Positions 9,245-18,300 of a stretch of 64,000 nt of DNA are shown here, piece by piece (position 1 is the stretch's first letter; the number at the start of each line of letters is the position of its first letter). Position numbers and translations under genes: made by a program. This DNA comes from Fulvivirga marina (lineage in GTDB: Bacteria > Bacteroidota > Bacteroidia > Cytophagales > Cyclobacteriaceae): positions 393,021-457,020 of the forward strand of contig NZ_JAEUGD010000067.1 of NCBI RefSeq assembly GCF_016775155.1, read 5' to 3'. The notes under the pieces were generated by a model. The model saw only the letters and a list, made by a program, of their open reading frames with translations, was not told the origin of the DNA and did not search any database.

Positions 9245-10537
9245 TTAATTCACTGTAAAACTATCTGATGAGATAGGACTCATATTACCTGCAAGATCTT
9301 CACCTATGAAGTAAATATTATAATTTCCAGCCTCTAACGGCACATTATAAATAACATAGGTACCCGCATTTATTTGCTTGGTTCCACTAACAACACCATT
9401 TTCAAATTCCTCTAAACTAGCAGGTGCAGCTGCTCCACTAGGGAATACAGCATAATAACCTGTTCCAGCCTCAGCAGGCCCCATGCCAAGTAAAATAAAT
9501 CCAACCTCGGCATATCCTGTAAACTCATCTATATACCAATCAATACCAGGTGCTGTATTATCAGCAACCAACTCATATGACGAGATTTCAGATGTATTAC
9601 CAGCTAGATCAGCAATATTACTAACGATAACCTCTACTTGTCCATTACCTTCTCCATTTAATGTATACTGATAAGTATAAACCAATGGATCTTCAGTAGC
9701 AATTAAAGTATCAGTTTCAGTAGCAACACCTGCATTAGCAAATGAAATTAGCAACGAACTATCAACCGCAGGATTAGCTGCCATTACCAACTCACTGAAA
9801 GTAACAGTTACAGTTATTACTGTGCTGTCCATTGCCAGTGCAGGTGAGTAATCAATAGTTGCAACAGGAGCTATATTGTCAACTCTGTAAAGTTTTACAA
9901 AAGCACTGTCAATATTCACATCACCATATGTAGCCGTAGATTTAATATCCTGGAACAATGCCTCAGATGTACCATTTCCATCACCTGCGGTATAGATTGC
10001 ATAGTAAGAATCCGCATCCACTTTAACCAATGGACCTAATGAACCTGACACAAATGGCGTTCCTCCATTAAACTGAGTTGAATCTGTTGTATTCATTGCA
10101 AAACTAGGATCAAGTGCCAAAGGAGCATCAAACTCGAAGAACACTGTATCAGCCTCTCCAGTTCTTAGAGTACCACCACCATTGTATGATACACTAACAG
10201 TTGGTTCTGTATTAGCTACTTCAACACCAAATGTACCAGTATCCGTGCCATTAGTAACAGTAATAACAACATCACCTACCTCTCCAAAAGTAATAGAAAC
10301 TGTATTACCTGTAGCACTACCACTGACAGTCGCTGGACCTGAAACAGTCCATGTATATGAATCGGCACTAGTAAAATCACCTATAGTATATTCGTGAGTG
10401 GACTCAGGTCTAACCTCACTAGATCCCGCTATATTCAATCTGAAGGGACCATTAAAAGTTGAGTCGTCGTCACCACAAGCCGTAAATAGTACGGCTGTGA
10501 TGAGAGACAATATAAATATCGATAGTTTATTCTTCAT
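9245..10537 (-). CDS. PKD/Ig-like repeat lipoprotein in a Sus locus (SusE/F position)
   Basis: About 430 residues from the ATG at 10537, which starts a clean lipoprotein signal MKNKLSIFIL with lipobox LFTAC; the longer open frame to 10606 overlaps susD and is rejected. After an Asp-rich tether (GDDDS) comes a PKD-like domain (about 40-110, SYTWTVSGPATVSG), then Ig-like beta modules with a DNIAPVATIDYSPA linker typical of bacterial Ig-like domains. It follows susD by 25 bases and is the last gene before a terminator, the place where SusE/SusF-type surface glycan-binding proteins lie. Binding of the imported ligand is the likely role; no catalytic motif is visible. Confidence 0.75.
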   Translation of the reverse strand: MKNKLSIFILSLITAVLFTACGDDDSTFNGPFRLNIAGSSEVRPESTHEYTIGDFTSADSYTWTVSGPATVSGSATGNTVSITFGEVGDVVITVTNGTDTGTFGVEVANTEPTVSVSYNGGGTLRTGEADTVFFEFDAPLALDPSFAMNTTDSTQFNGGTPFVSGSLGPLVKVDADSYYAIYTAGDGNGTSEALFQDIKSTATYGDVNIDSAFVKLYRVDNIAPVATIDYSPALAMDSTVITVTVTFSELVMAANPAVDSSLLISFANAGVATETDTLIATEDPLVYTYQYTLNGEGNGQVEVIVSNIADLAGNTSEISSYELVADNTAPGIDWYIDEFTGYAEVGFILLGMGPAEAGTGYYAVFPSGAAAPASLEEFENGVVSGTKQINAGTYVIYNVPLEAGNYNIYFIGEDLAGNMSPISSDSFTVN

Positions 10538-10562
10538 TATATTATTCTTTTTAGAGTTGAGA

Positions 10563-12011
10563 TTATAATACGTCCCAGAAGACTTTAGTAGAAACATCAT
10601 CCCCACCTATTGCAGTACCCGCTTTAGCGTATTGCTCACCGTTCAACTGAGCTTCCTCAAGTGGATAGGTAAATCTCACAGGAATATCAGCCACTGCCAT
10701 TTCTGGTGGAGCATTCAAGCCTGTAAAGTCAAGTCTTCTCCATGTAGTCCAACCTTCAAATCCCTGATTGTAAAGAGCTAACCACATCTGAATACCAATT
10801 TTTTGCTTCCAGTCTCCAGGAGCTGAAGCATAAGCAACATCAGGATGGGTTATGTAAGAAGAATACCCTTCAGCATCCCACTGATCAAAAGAAGCTTCAA
10901 TGCCAGCATAGTAATACCCTTCAGCAGTACCACTTACACTGTATCCTCCTCTTTCAACAGCTTCTGCTTTCAAAAATTGAACCTCTGCATAGTTCAAAAT
11001 AACGCCTTTCAATTCAGGAGTATGAAGTATATCTCCAACTTGAGTAAACCCAGAGTAATTATTAGCATCACCATAAGTACCACCATTAAACGTACCAGCA
11101 CCTAGGTTCTCTCTGAAATAAATAGCTCTTCTTGGATCACCCAAAGAATTCATTTTATCTACAATAGTATTAGCAGCAACAAAATCCTGTCTTCCACTTA
11201 GCACTAAATCCTCATAAATAGGGCTGGTATTAGGTGAAGCACCATAATAAGTCATTGCAGCATTATCGTCATTACTAGTGAATACACCAGCTGATAAAGC
11301 AGCATTAACAATACTTACTGAGGCCGTTTTATCAACATCAGCCAGTCTCATACCCATTCTAAACTTCAATGAGTTGGCAAAAAGAACCCACTTGCTCATT
11401 TCACCTTCATACATAGGGTCCTGATCAGCCGGGAATCCAGCCGCGCCAGCATCTATAGCTGCTGTGGCAGCATCAAGATTAGAAATTATGCTATTGTAGA
11501 CTGTTCTTGCATCATCGTATGCAGGAGTCAAATTATCCGGATCAAGAGCCTCTGTGTAAGGAATATCACCAAAAGCATCAACCAAAACAGAATAAACATA
11601 TCCAGTCATGATGTCGATACAAGCTATTCTATTTTGCAAAACTTCGGTAGAAACTCCAGCAGCCCCAGACTCGACCTGCTCTTGGATTAATAATTTCGCA
11701 TTTTTCAAATTACTAAGTGACTCACGATACCCATTTCTCCAGAAGTTTCTTGGAATTGATCTTCCAGTTAAGTTATACTGACTTTCATCAGGATACGTAG
11801 TTTGTGCCCAGTATTGAGCGTATAAATTAAATGGATTGTCGTTAACACTGATGCTAACCATCATATCCACTGACTCACGCATCGCTCTTGTAAATAATGA
11901 CGTTGGATCAACATTTGCCGGATTTCTTTTATCCGTGTTAAGCTCTTCCAATCGATCATCACACCCTACAAAAAAGAGGGCAATAAGTGATATATATAAT
12001 AATTTTTTCAT
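10563..12011 (-). CDS. SusD/RagB-like nutrient-binding outer-membrane lipoprotein
   Basis: A 482-residue lipoprotein: signal MKKLLYISLIALFFVGC, followed by the family start DDRLEELNTDKRNPANVDP that is typical of the SusD-like (SusD-like_2) group. The helical tetratricopeptide-like body includes LKNAKLLIQEQ and the characteristic C-terminal FEGWTTWRRLDF motif. It caps the SusC barrel and captures substrate at the cell surface. The gene begins 18 bases after susC stops, forming a standard SusCD pair. No glycoside hydrolase or peptidase lies nearby, so the substrate (oligosaccharide or oligopeptide) is not predictable here. Confidence 0.93.
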   Translation of the reverse strand: MKKLLYISLIALFFVGCDDRLEELNTDKRNPANVDPTSLFTRAMRESVDMMVSISVNDNPFNLYAQYWAQTTYPDESQYNLTGRSIPRNFWRNGYRESLSNLKNAKLLIQEQVESGAAGVSTEVLQNRIACIDIMTGYVYSVLVDAFGDIPYTEALDPDNLTPAYDDARTVYNSIISNLDAATAAIDAGAAGFPADQDPMYEGEMSKWVLFANSLKFRMGMRLADVDKTASVSIVNAALSAGVFTSNDDNAAMTYYGASPNTSPIYEDLVLSGRQDFVAANTIVDKMNSLGDPRRAIYFRENLGAGTFNGGTYGDANNYSGFTQVGDILHTPELKGVILNYAEVQFLKAEAVERGGYSVSGTAEGYYYAGIEASFDQWDAEGYSSYITHPDVAYASAPGDWKQKIGIQMWLALYNQGFEGWTTWRRLDFTGLNAPPEMAVADIPVRFTYPLEEAQLNGEQYAKAGTAIGGDDVSTKVFWDVL

Positions 12012-12029
12012 ATCTCAATAGTTCTAAGA

Positions 12030-15000
12030 TTAAAATTCAACTTCTACCTTGAAGCCCATTGTACGAACGGTAGGATAAGCTCCTGAAAGGTAACCTTGAG
12101 CAGGACCTACACCCAATCCTGACTCAGGGTCAGCATAAGGTACATTTTTATGAATTATCCATAGGTTTCTACCTACTAATGAAAGATCTACTCTATTAGC
12201 AAATGACTCAGTAATGCTTGAAGGTAGACGGTATGACAATGACAACTCTCTCAATTTCACATAAGAAGCGTCATATACAGTTAGAGCCCCTGGGTTTCTA
12301 CTAGCATTGCCCCAGTAGAAAGCACCTCCATAGTAATCAGCTCTAGCATAAGTGGTATTTGCCTCACCTGTTTCAGTAACACCAGGGTTCAATACACCAC
12401 CTCCCTCAGAAAGAGGGTTTCTTATAGGATTACCCAGGTCATTAGTCCCAACAGTATTATCGGTTACACCGGTACCTTGTCCATAGTGCATATCAAGGGA
12501 ATAAACATCTCCACCACTTTGAATATCAACAAGGAAGCCTAAGCTTAGGCCTTTGTAAGAAACAGTATTGTTAATACCCATTACCCAATCTGGATTGGGA
12601 TCGCCAATGATCTGGTCAGCAACTGCTTTGTAGTAACCATTTCCGTCAACTACTTTCTCTCCGTTAAGGTATTCAAATCCTGTACCTCTCAACACTCCGA
12701 AAGGCTCACCAACAGTAGCATTAGCTGATACGCCTCCCTGGAAACTCTGGAACACGTAGTTATTAGCTCCTTCGAGCAATTCAATTACTTCACTTCTGTT
12801 TCTGGTGTAGTTAATAGTAGTGTTAAATTTCAAATCATCAGTTCTGATGATATCACCACCAATAACCAATTCAATACCTTTATTTTCAATATCACCAGCA
12901 TTTACATACTTTCTAGAGTAACCAGTAGATGAAGAAATATCAATACCTAATAACTGATCAAAAGTATTTCTTTTATAGTAGGCAATATCAACATTAAGTC
13001 TACGATCTAAACCAGTGAATTGCAAACCAAACTCGATTTCCTCAGTTTCTTCAGGTAATAAGTTTTGGTTGTTTTTGGTGTAAGGCAAACGGGTAAGGAT
13101 AGCATTACCAAAGTTATCTTCACGAAGATAAACATCTTTAACCCTCAAAGGTCTTGTATCATTACCTACAGTACCATAACTGGCTCTTACTTTACCAAAA
13201 TCCATCCAGTCTAGGTCAACCAATTCAGAGAACACAAAACCCAGACCTATTGAATAGTAGTTATACTGATTGTTGTCTACCGGTAGAGCTGAAGAAATAT
13301 CTGTTCTGTAGTTACCATCCAAGTATAGGAAGTTTCTGTAACCAACATTGGCGTTAGCAAAATACCCGTATACTTCCTTTTCCCTGAGGTACTCATAAGG
13401 GAAAGGGTTTGTAGAAACAGAGTTACTTAGAGAATACAGCCCTGGGACAGCTAAACCACCACTGGTTGAAGCCTGGCTGTAGTCATAGCTCTCTTTTCTT
13501 AGGTTAAAACCGATTAACCCTGACAATGAAATATCATCTGTAAGTTGCTTGTTAGCAGACAACATAGCATTGTAGTTATACTCAGAGCTTTCTATGTTAG
13601 TTCTTTGATATCCAGAACCTTCATCTGTTCTATTAACTCCAAAGGCTGTTGCAATACTACCTACGGCCCTTCTCTCCTCTCTAACTTCCGTATAAGAGTC
13701 TATTGAAGCAGAAACATTTGCACTCAACCAATCGGTGAATTGGTAACTTAAACCAACTTTAGAAAGCGTACGATCTCTGTTATCAGAGTTGTAGTTCTCA
13801 TACCTTGTCCAATAAGGGTTATCCCAATATATTGGAGTTGTTGGATCATTGTAATCTGCAGGGTTCCAAGTGTAGTTACGGTGTGTTTGATTATAAATAT
13901 CTTCAAGAGCCTTAACATCAACATTCACTTGCCACCACTGACGGAACTGAGTCATTAGGTTATCGCTATAACCAGTAGAGAAACGGCCAACTACATCCTG
14001 AATATTGTACTGGAATAATACATCCGCTGTTAACTTATCTGTCAGTTTAGAAGATCCAGTAAAGTTAATAGTATGCTTAGTCATTTCACTATTTGGAAGA
14101 ATATCTTCCATATCCAAATTAGTATAACTCATTCGGAAAGTAGTCTTGTCGTTACCTCCAGCAAAGGAAATACTATTATTCCATGTAGTTTGTGTTTCAA
14201 AGAAGTCCACAGGAGTATTTTCAGCAGCTACCCAAGGACGTTTTTTACCAAAGTTTGGTGACTCAGGCACGAAAGAATCCCAATGATAAACATTAAGATT
14301 AGGATTGAACTGACCACCAAAAGAAGCATCTTCAGTTGTAGGTACAATGTAATCAACTACACCGTCTCCATCGATATCCTCTTCCTCAAAGTATCCATTA
14401 TCTCCGTAGTATTTACCATAACCAGCACCATATTGATCCTGATATTCAACGAAAGTCTCTTTGTTAATTTTACCAATAGTAACACCGCTGGTAAAAGTCA
14501 CGCCAATACCTTTTCTCTTAGTTCCTTTCTTTGTTGTAATTAAGATTACGCCATTCTGTCCCCTTGAACCATATAACGCTGTAGCCGCAGCACCTTTCAA
14601 TACTGACATTGAAGCAATATCTTCAGGGTTAATATCAGCAGCAGGGTTACCATAGTCATAACCATATCCACCACCTTGCTGAGCAACTGAGTTATTAGTT
14701 TCGTTACTTACAGGAACACCATCAATTACAAATAAAGGCTGGTTGTTACTGAAAGATGAGTTACCACGAATAGTGATATTGGTAGAACCACCCATAGTAT
14801 TGTTAGTTCTCACCTGCACACCGGCAACTTTTCCTGAAAGAGAGTTAATAAAATTGCTTTCCTTTACTTTAGTAACAGCATCTGCCTCCAAAGTTTGCTG
14901 AGAATAACCTAATGAAGCCTTCTCCCTAGAAACGTTAAGTGCAGTTACAACAACTTCACTTAGTTGCTTAACATCTGATGCCATTTGTACATCAATCACT

Positions 15001-15263
15001 GACCGGGAACCCATTTCAACCTCTTGGGTTTCCAAACCAACAAATGAAAAGATCAAAGTGCCTCCCTCAGAAGGAACACTAAGTTTGTAGTTTCCATCTA
15101 TATCGGTAACCGTACCGGTAGATGTGCCTTTTAAAATTACGTTTACTCCAGGAAGAGTCGAGCCGTCATCCAATGACGTAACCTTCCCAGAAACAGTCCT
15201 GTCCTGACCCCATGTAATAAATGAGACCAAGAAGAAACTCATAAATAGTAATAGTTTCCTCAT
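12030..15263 (-). CDS. SusC/RagA family TonB-linked outer-membrane transporter
   Basis: A 1077-residue TonB-dependent transporter. Signal peptide (1-19, ending TWGQ), CarboxypepD_reg-like domain (about 22-100, RTVSGKVTSLDDGSTLPGVN), the linker LSEVVVTALN that acts as TonB-box region, the plug with TNITIRGNSSFS and LFVIDGVPV, then the barrel, ending in hydrophobic KVEVEF. Length is normal for SusC. It is the first gene of the SusC-SusD-lipoprotein operon. A near-identical stretch of its N-terminal domain and linker recurs inside the DUF4139 protein at 45489-47372. Confidence 0.95.
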   Translation of the reverse strand: MRKLLLFMSFFLVSFITWGQDRTVSGKVTSLDDGSTLPGVNVILKGTSTGTVTDIDGNYKLSVPSEGGTLIFSFVGLETQEVEMGSRSVIDVQMASDVKQLSEVVVTALNVSREKASLGYSQQTLEADAVTKVKESNFINSLSGKVAGVQVRTNNTMGGSTNITIRGNSSFSNNQPLFVIDGVPVSNETNNSVAQQGGGYGYDYGNPAADINPEDIASMSVLKGAAATALYGSRGQNGVILITTKKGTKRKGIGVTFTSGVTIGKINKETFVEYQDQYGAGYGKYYGDNGYFEEEDIDGDGVVDYIVPTTEDASFGGQFNPNLNVYHWDSFVPESPNFGKKRPWVAAENTPVDFFETQTTWNNSISFAGGNDKTTFRMSYTNLDMEDILPNSEMTKHTINFTGSSKLTDKLTADVLFQYNIQDVVGRFSTGYSDNLMTQFRQWWQVNVDVKALEDIYNQTHRNYTWNPADYNDPTTPIYWDNPYWTRYENYNSDNRDRTLSKVGLSYQFTDWLSANVSASIDSYTEVREERRAVGSIATAFGVNRTDEGSGYQRTNIESSEYNYNAMLSANKQLTDDISLSGLIGFNLRKESYDYSQASTSGGLAVPGLYSLSNSVSTNPFPYEYLREKEVYGYFANANVGYRNFLYLDGNYRTDISSALPVDNNQYNYYSIGLGFVFSELVDLDWMDFGKVRASYGTVGNDTRPLRVKDVYLREDNFGNAILTRLPYTKNNQNLLPEETEEIEFGLQFTGLDRRLNVDIAYYKRNTFDQLLGIDISSSTGYSRKYVNAGDIENKGIELVIGGDIIRTDDLKFNTTINYTRNRSEVIELLEGANNYVFQSFQGGVSANATVGEPFGVLRGTGFEYLNGEKVVDGNGYYKAVADQIIGDPNPDWVMGINNTVSYKGLSLGFLVDIQSGGDVYSLDMHYGQGTGVTDNTVGTNDLGNPIRNPLSEGGGVLNPGVTETGEANTTYARADYYGGAFYWGNASRNPGALTVYDASYVKLRELSLSYRLPSSITESFANRVDLSLVGRNLWIIHKNVPYADPESGLGVGPAQGYLSGAYPTVRTMGFKVEVEF

Positions 15264-15303
15264 AATTAGTTGTTTTAAGGTTATTATTTAGAACAGAAAT
15301 CCC

Positions 15304-15315
15304 CCCCATATGGGG
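15304..15315. promoter_or_regulatory. 12-bp perfect palindrome CCCCATATGGGG upstream of susC
   Basis: Perfect dyad 41 bases before the susC ATG. If the candidate promoter at 15352 is real, it lies in the untranslated leader. It may be an operator; no cognate regulator is nearby. Confidence 0.35.
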
Positions 15316-15351
15316 TATGATCCGCCAAGATAACCCACAAACAACGAAAAA

Positions 15352-15359
15352 CAAAATTA
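15352..15359 (-). promoter_or_regulatory. Candidate Bacteroidota -7 element for susC
   Basis: On the minus strand this reads TAATTTTG, matching TAnnTTTG, about 90 bases upstream of the susC start. I do not see a good TTTG -33 box 19 bases upstream, so support is partial. Confidence 0.35.
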
Positions 15360-15491
15360 TATTTCTACATAAATATTGTTTCGAGGCGAATATTAGGACA
15401 TTTTGAATAAATGAAACATTTAATATGTAAATACCACAAAATGAGGGATAAATGTACTTGCAGGAGTTAAGGAAAGGAAAAGTTTGGAGAA

Positions 15492-15520
15492 TAAAAAAGC
15501 ACGAGCTTCCGCCCGTGCTT
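15492..15520 (-). terminator. Rho-independent terminator after rpmA
   Basis: Stem AAGCACG / CGTGCTT with a GC-rich loop; on the minus strand the hairpin is followed by TTTTTTA. It closes the rplU-rpmA operon. Confidence 0.88.
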
Positions 15521-15546
15521 CATATTTAGTATCTTAAGATTCGTGT

Positions 15547-15804
15547 TTATGCTTCAGCCTCAACCGAAACAAATGACCTGTTATTTCTTCCTTTTTTAAA
15601 GGTAACAACGCCATCTGTTAAAGCAAACAAAGTATGATCTTTACCAATTCCTACATTTTGACCAGGATGGTGCTGAGTACCTCTTTGTCTTACAATAATA
15701 TTTCCAGCAATTGCTTTTTGTCCACCAAAAATCTTAACGCCAAGTCGTTTACTTTCCGACTCTCTTCCGTTTCGCGAACTACCTGCTCCTTTTTTATGTG
15801 CCAT
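15547..15804 (-). CDS. rpmA: 50S ribosomal protein L27
   Basis: 85 residues beginning [16 protein letters not shown], with the universal L27 core [21 protein letters not shown] and the [16 protein letters not shown] block. It has no N-terminal extension of the kind cleaved in Firmicutes. L27 reaches the peptidyl-transferase centre with its N-terminal tail. The gene follows rplU by nine bases and the order rplU-rpmA is the conserved one; the operon has its own promoter and terminator. Confidence 0.98.
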   Translation of the reverse strand: MAHKKGAGSSRNGRESESKRLGVKIFGGQKAIAGNIIVRQRGTQHHPGQNVGIGKDHTLFALTDGVVTFKKGRNNRSFVSVEAEA

Positions 15805-15813
15805 GGTGTTTTC

Positions 15814-16125
15814 TTATTTTGAAATATTCTCGATTAAAACCTTAGTAAATTCCTGACGGTGACCATTTCTTTTCTTGTAGCCTTTTCTTCTCTTCTTTTT
15901 AAAAACTACAACCTTGTCACCTTTAACATGTCCCAGGATCTTTCCTGCTACTTTGGCACCTTTCACTAATGGTGCACCTACTTCGACTGCTTTGTCATCA
16001 CCAAATAACAAAACTTTGTCGAACTCAACGGAAGCGCCTTCTTCGCCGTCCATCTTTGGAGCGTATACGAATTGGTCTTTTGTTACTTTGAACTGCTTTC
16101 CGGCTATGTCAACTATTGCGTACAT
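15814..16125 (-). CDS. rplU: 50S ribosomal protein L21
   Basis: 103 residues from the ATG at 16125 ([14 protein letters not shown]), the usual L21 start and length; an open frame to 16185 would run through the promoter and is rejected. Core motifs include [20 protein letters not shown] and the basic [16 protein letters not shown] segment that binds 23S rRNA. It is the first gene of the rplU-rpmA operon, about 25 bases downstream of a promoter that matches the Bacteroidota consensus exactly. Confidence 0.97.
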   Translation of the reverse strand: MYAIVDIAGKQFKVTKDQFVYAPKMDGEEGASVEFDKVLLFGDDKAVEVGAPLVKGAKVAGKILGHVKGDKVVVFKKKRRKGYKKRNGHRQEFTKVLIENISK

Positions 16126-16155
16126 GTAACTTTGAATTTTTTGAAAAATGGACTG

Positions 16156-16186
16156 CAAAGGTAATTCAATATTCTTAAATATCAAA
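16156..16186 (-). promoter_or_regulatory. Consensus Bacteroidota sigma-A promoter of rplU-rpmA
   Basis: Minus strand reads TTTG, exactly 19 bases, then TACCTTTG: a perfect match to the Bacteroidota -33/-7 form TTTG-N19-TAnnTTTG. The -33 box is 16183-16186 and the -7 box 16156-16163. This was used as the reference for judging other promoters in the window. Confidence 0.8.
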
Positions 16187-16327
16187 TACTTTACCTAATT
16201 TCAAAATTAGGCACATTGCAGGCAGACTAAATATGCTATATTAAGAGTAACATATAGTCACAACCAACTTACACGCATGTCGCTTGCCCTGCTTGCTTTT
16301 AACGCTTGACTTGCTTCTGTTTTTGCG

Positions 16328-16344
16328 ATATATTGCCAATATAT
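16328..16344. promoter_or_regulatory. 17-bp palindrome upstream of the winged-helix-like gene
   Basis: ATATATTG-C-CAATATAT, two perfect 8-bp arms around one base, ending 21 bases before the ATG at 16366. The position fits an operator, possibly for autoregulation if the downstream protein binds DNA. Confidence 0.4.
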
Positions 16345-16365
16345 TGTTGAAATAAGTTTCTCGAA

Positions 16366-16866
16366 ATGAAAATTAATGTTCCTGAGAAATATGCAGACTT
16401 ATACCTGAAGGCTCTTAGCGAGAAAAAAAAGATTTTGGAGGCCAAAATAGAAGATTTCAAAAGAGAAATACAAGAAATAGATAATCACATAAGTGCTCTT
16501 ACCAGCATGCCAATATTTCACGACACCCCTTCATATGCCCCCAGATGGGAAGCCCGAAGCTATCAAGAAGAGTGGCCATGGACAAAAAAAATAACTCATT
16601 ACCAGGAAGTTAAGACAAAAATATTCACCTCTTCCGAAATAGTTGACTACATTATACAAAAAGAGCCCAAACTAACCAAAAGCAAAGTGCGCAGCTCGAT
16701 TTCTGCAGCGCTTTCTAATAAACACAAATCTGGTAAATACATAAAGTTTATCGACCCTGTAACAAGCACCACTTACTATGGTCCATCTGACTGGTTTCTG
16801 AATGAACACGAACCTCATTTGGATTACATACCCGACGACTTAAAAGAACGGTTATTCAAGAAGTGA
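16366..16866 (+). CDS. Uncharacterised protein with coiled coil and winged-helix-like C-terminal domain
   Basis: 166 residues, not recognised as a named family. Residues 12-48 form a charged coiled coil (ALSEKKKILEAKIEDFKREI). A linker rich in Pro, Trp and Tyr follows. Residues about 85-145 look like a winged helix: IFTSSEIVDYIIQ (helix), KSKVRSSISAALSNKHKSG (recognition-helix-like) and KYIKFI...TYYGPSDWF (wing). There is no signal peptide or membrane segment. It stands alone, with a 17-bp palindrome close upstream. A DNA-binding dimer is a reasonable inference; no target or role can be stated. Confidence 0.6.
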   Translation: MKINVPEKYADLYLKALSEKKKILEAKIEDFKREIQEIDNHISALTSMPIFHDTPSYAPRWEARSYQEEWPWTKKITHYQEVKTKIFTSSEIVDYIIQKEPKLTKSKVRSSISAALSNKHKSGKYIKFIDPVTSTTYYGPSDWFLNEHEPHLDYIPDDLKERLFKK

Positions 16867-17093
16867 TTTTCATGTAAGAAATTCGGACTTTCCCAATAGA
16901 CGCAAACACATGTATCCCGCTTGAGAATGTGGAAAACTTTTTAATTTTTTTAGAACCTTCATTTTTGGCTAAATACGGCACAAGTTATAATTAACAAAAA
17001 TCAATTAAACTACTTACTATCAATAAGTTAACGCAAATACACAATTTCCTTACATACCTTGCTACCTGACTTTGATTTTAACGCTCATTTGTT
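16867..17093. other. Gene-free stretch before nrdB (with the leader, 400 bases in all)
   Basis: AT-rich, no open frame or RNA gene that I can support. The downstream part holds the candidate nrd promoter (17071-17101) and a roughly 160-base leader. I did not find a convincing NrdR box pair, but I could not scan with a matrix. Confidence 0.5.
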
Positions 17094-17101
17094 AATATTT
17101 G
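17071..17101 (+). promoter_or_regulatory. Candidate promoter of nrdB-nrdA
   Basis: TTTG at 17071-17074, exactly 19 bases, then AATATTTG at 17094-17101, one mismatch from TAnnTTTG. It would give a leader of about 160 bases that contains the dyad GAACTT-TT-AAGTTC at 17198-17211. Confidence 0.5.
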
Positions 17102-17266
17102 TAGGGCCTAATGGCTGCTATCAATGCCAATTAAATGCCTAATGATTCCTTGTAATTTTTTGGCATAAAATCAACGAAAAACAAAAAAATAATCTGGGAA
17201 CTTTTAAGTTCTCCAGTTATCTCTTTTGGTCAGATGTTTTCAAATTTTTAAAAATTGAGTGATAAG

Positions 17267-18262
17267 ATGAGTGATATTGAAACCGGAGCTGTAGAGCCAA
17301 TTCTTAAAGAAAATAAAAATCGCTTTGTACTCTTTCCCATTAAGCATGATGATATTTGGGAATTTTACAAAAAAGCAGAAGCGAGTTTCTGGACCGCGGA
17401 AGAGATTGATCTGAGCCAGGATATGAGGGATTGGGATAAAATGTCTGACGGAGAAAGACATTTTATTTCGCATGTTTTAGCATTTTTTGCAGCCAGTGAT
17501 GGCATTGTTAATGAAAATCTCGCAGAACACTTTGTTGCTGAGGTTCAATACACTGAAGCAAAGTTTTTCTATGGTTTTCAAATAGCTATAGAAAATATTC
17601 ACTCAGAAACATATTCATTATTGATCGATACTTATGTAAAGGATGCTGCAGAAAAAGACAAGCTCTTTAATGCGATCGACACTATGGATTGTGTTAAGAA
17701 AAAAGCTGACTGGGCTTTACGTTGGATCGACGAGGGTAGCTTTCAGGAAAGGCTTATAGCTTTTGCAGCTGTTGAGGGAATTTTCTTTTCAGGTAGCTTC
17801 TGCTCTATATTTTGGTTAAAGAAAAGAGGCCTCATGCCCGGTCTAAGCTTTTCAAATGAGCTTATATCAAGAGATGAAGGACTACACTGTGACTTTGCCT
17901 GCTTAATTTATAATAATCACGTGGTAAATAAGTTACCTAAAGAAACTATTATAAGCATTATTAAAGATGCTGTAAGCATAGAGAAAGAATTTGTTACCGA
18001 TGCTCTACCTGTAAGCCTTATCGGGATGAATGCAGATCTCATGTGTCAATATATTGAGTTTGTTGCTGACAGATTGTTGCTAGAACTGGTTAATGAAAAG
18101 CTATATGGTGCAACAAACCCTTTTGATTTTATGGAAATGATTTCTTTACAAGGAAAAACCAACTTTTTTGAAAAAAGAGTTGGAGATTACCAGAAAGCTG
18201 GTGTAATGAAAGGAAATAAAGATGATGATGCACCAAAATTCTCGCTAGATGAAGACTTTTAA
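17267..18262 (+). CDS. nrdB: Ribonucleoside-diphosphate reductase class Ia, small (R2) subunit
   Basis: 331 residues from the ATG at 17267; an in-frame TTG four codons earlier is less likely. The di-iron ligands are all visible: Asp in EEIDLSQD, Glu and His in ENIHSETY, Glu in AVEGIFF, and Glu/His in RDEGLH. The radical tyrosine is present seven residues after the first Glu in ENIHSETY, so this is a tyrosyl-radical enzyme. The C-terminus FSLDEDF resembles the R1-docking tail of eukaryotic-type R2 proteins. It generates the radical used by NrdA to make deoxyribonucleotides. The gene precedes nrdA by 38 bases, the reverse of the E. coli order. Confidence 0.96.
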   Translation: MSDIETGAVEPILKENKNRFVLFPIKHDDIWEFYKKAEASFWTAEEIDLSQDMRDWDKMSDGERHFISHVLAFFAASDGIVNENLAEHFVAEVQYTEAKFFYGFQIAIENIHSETYSLLIDTYVKDAAEKDKLFNAIDTMDCVKKKADWALRWIDEGSFQERLIAFAAVEGIFFSGSFCSIFWLKKRGLMPGLSFSNELISRDEGLHCDFACLIYNNHVVNKLPKETIISIIKDAVSIEKEFVTDALPVSLIGMNADLMCQYIEFVADRLLLELVNEKLYGATNPFDFMEMISLQGKTNFFEKRVGDYQKAGVMKGNKDDDAPKFSLDEDF

Positions 18263-18300
18263 TTTTTTAAACTTAATTAATAACCCAAAAACCCCATGAC

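Noticed and set aside
10538..10606. Upstream extension of the PKD lipoprotein into susD
   Set aside because: The extension overlaps susD and hides the clean lipoprotein signal that begins at 10537.
16126..16185. Longer rplU frame starting at 16185
   Set aside because: It would run through the consensus promoter, and the L21 family starts at [11 protein letters not shown].
17255..17266. TTG start for nrdB four codons upstream of the ATG
   Set aside because: The ATG at 17267 repeats the same Met-Ser-Asp start and is the stronger start codon.
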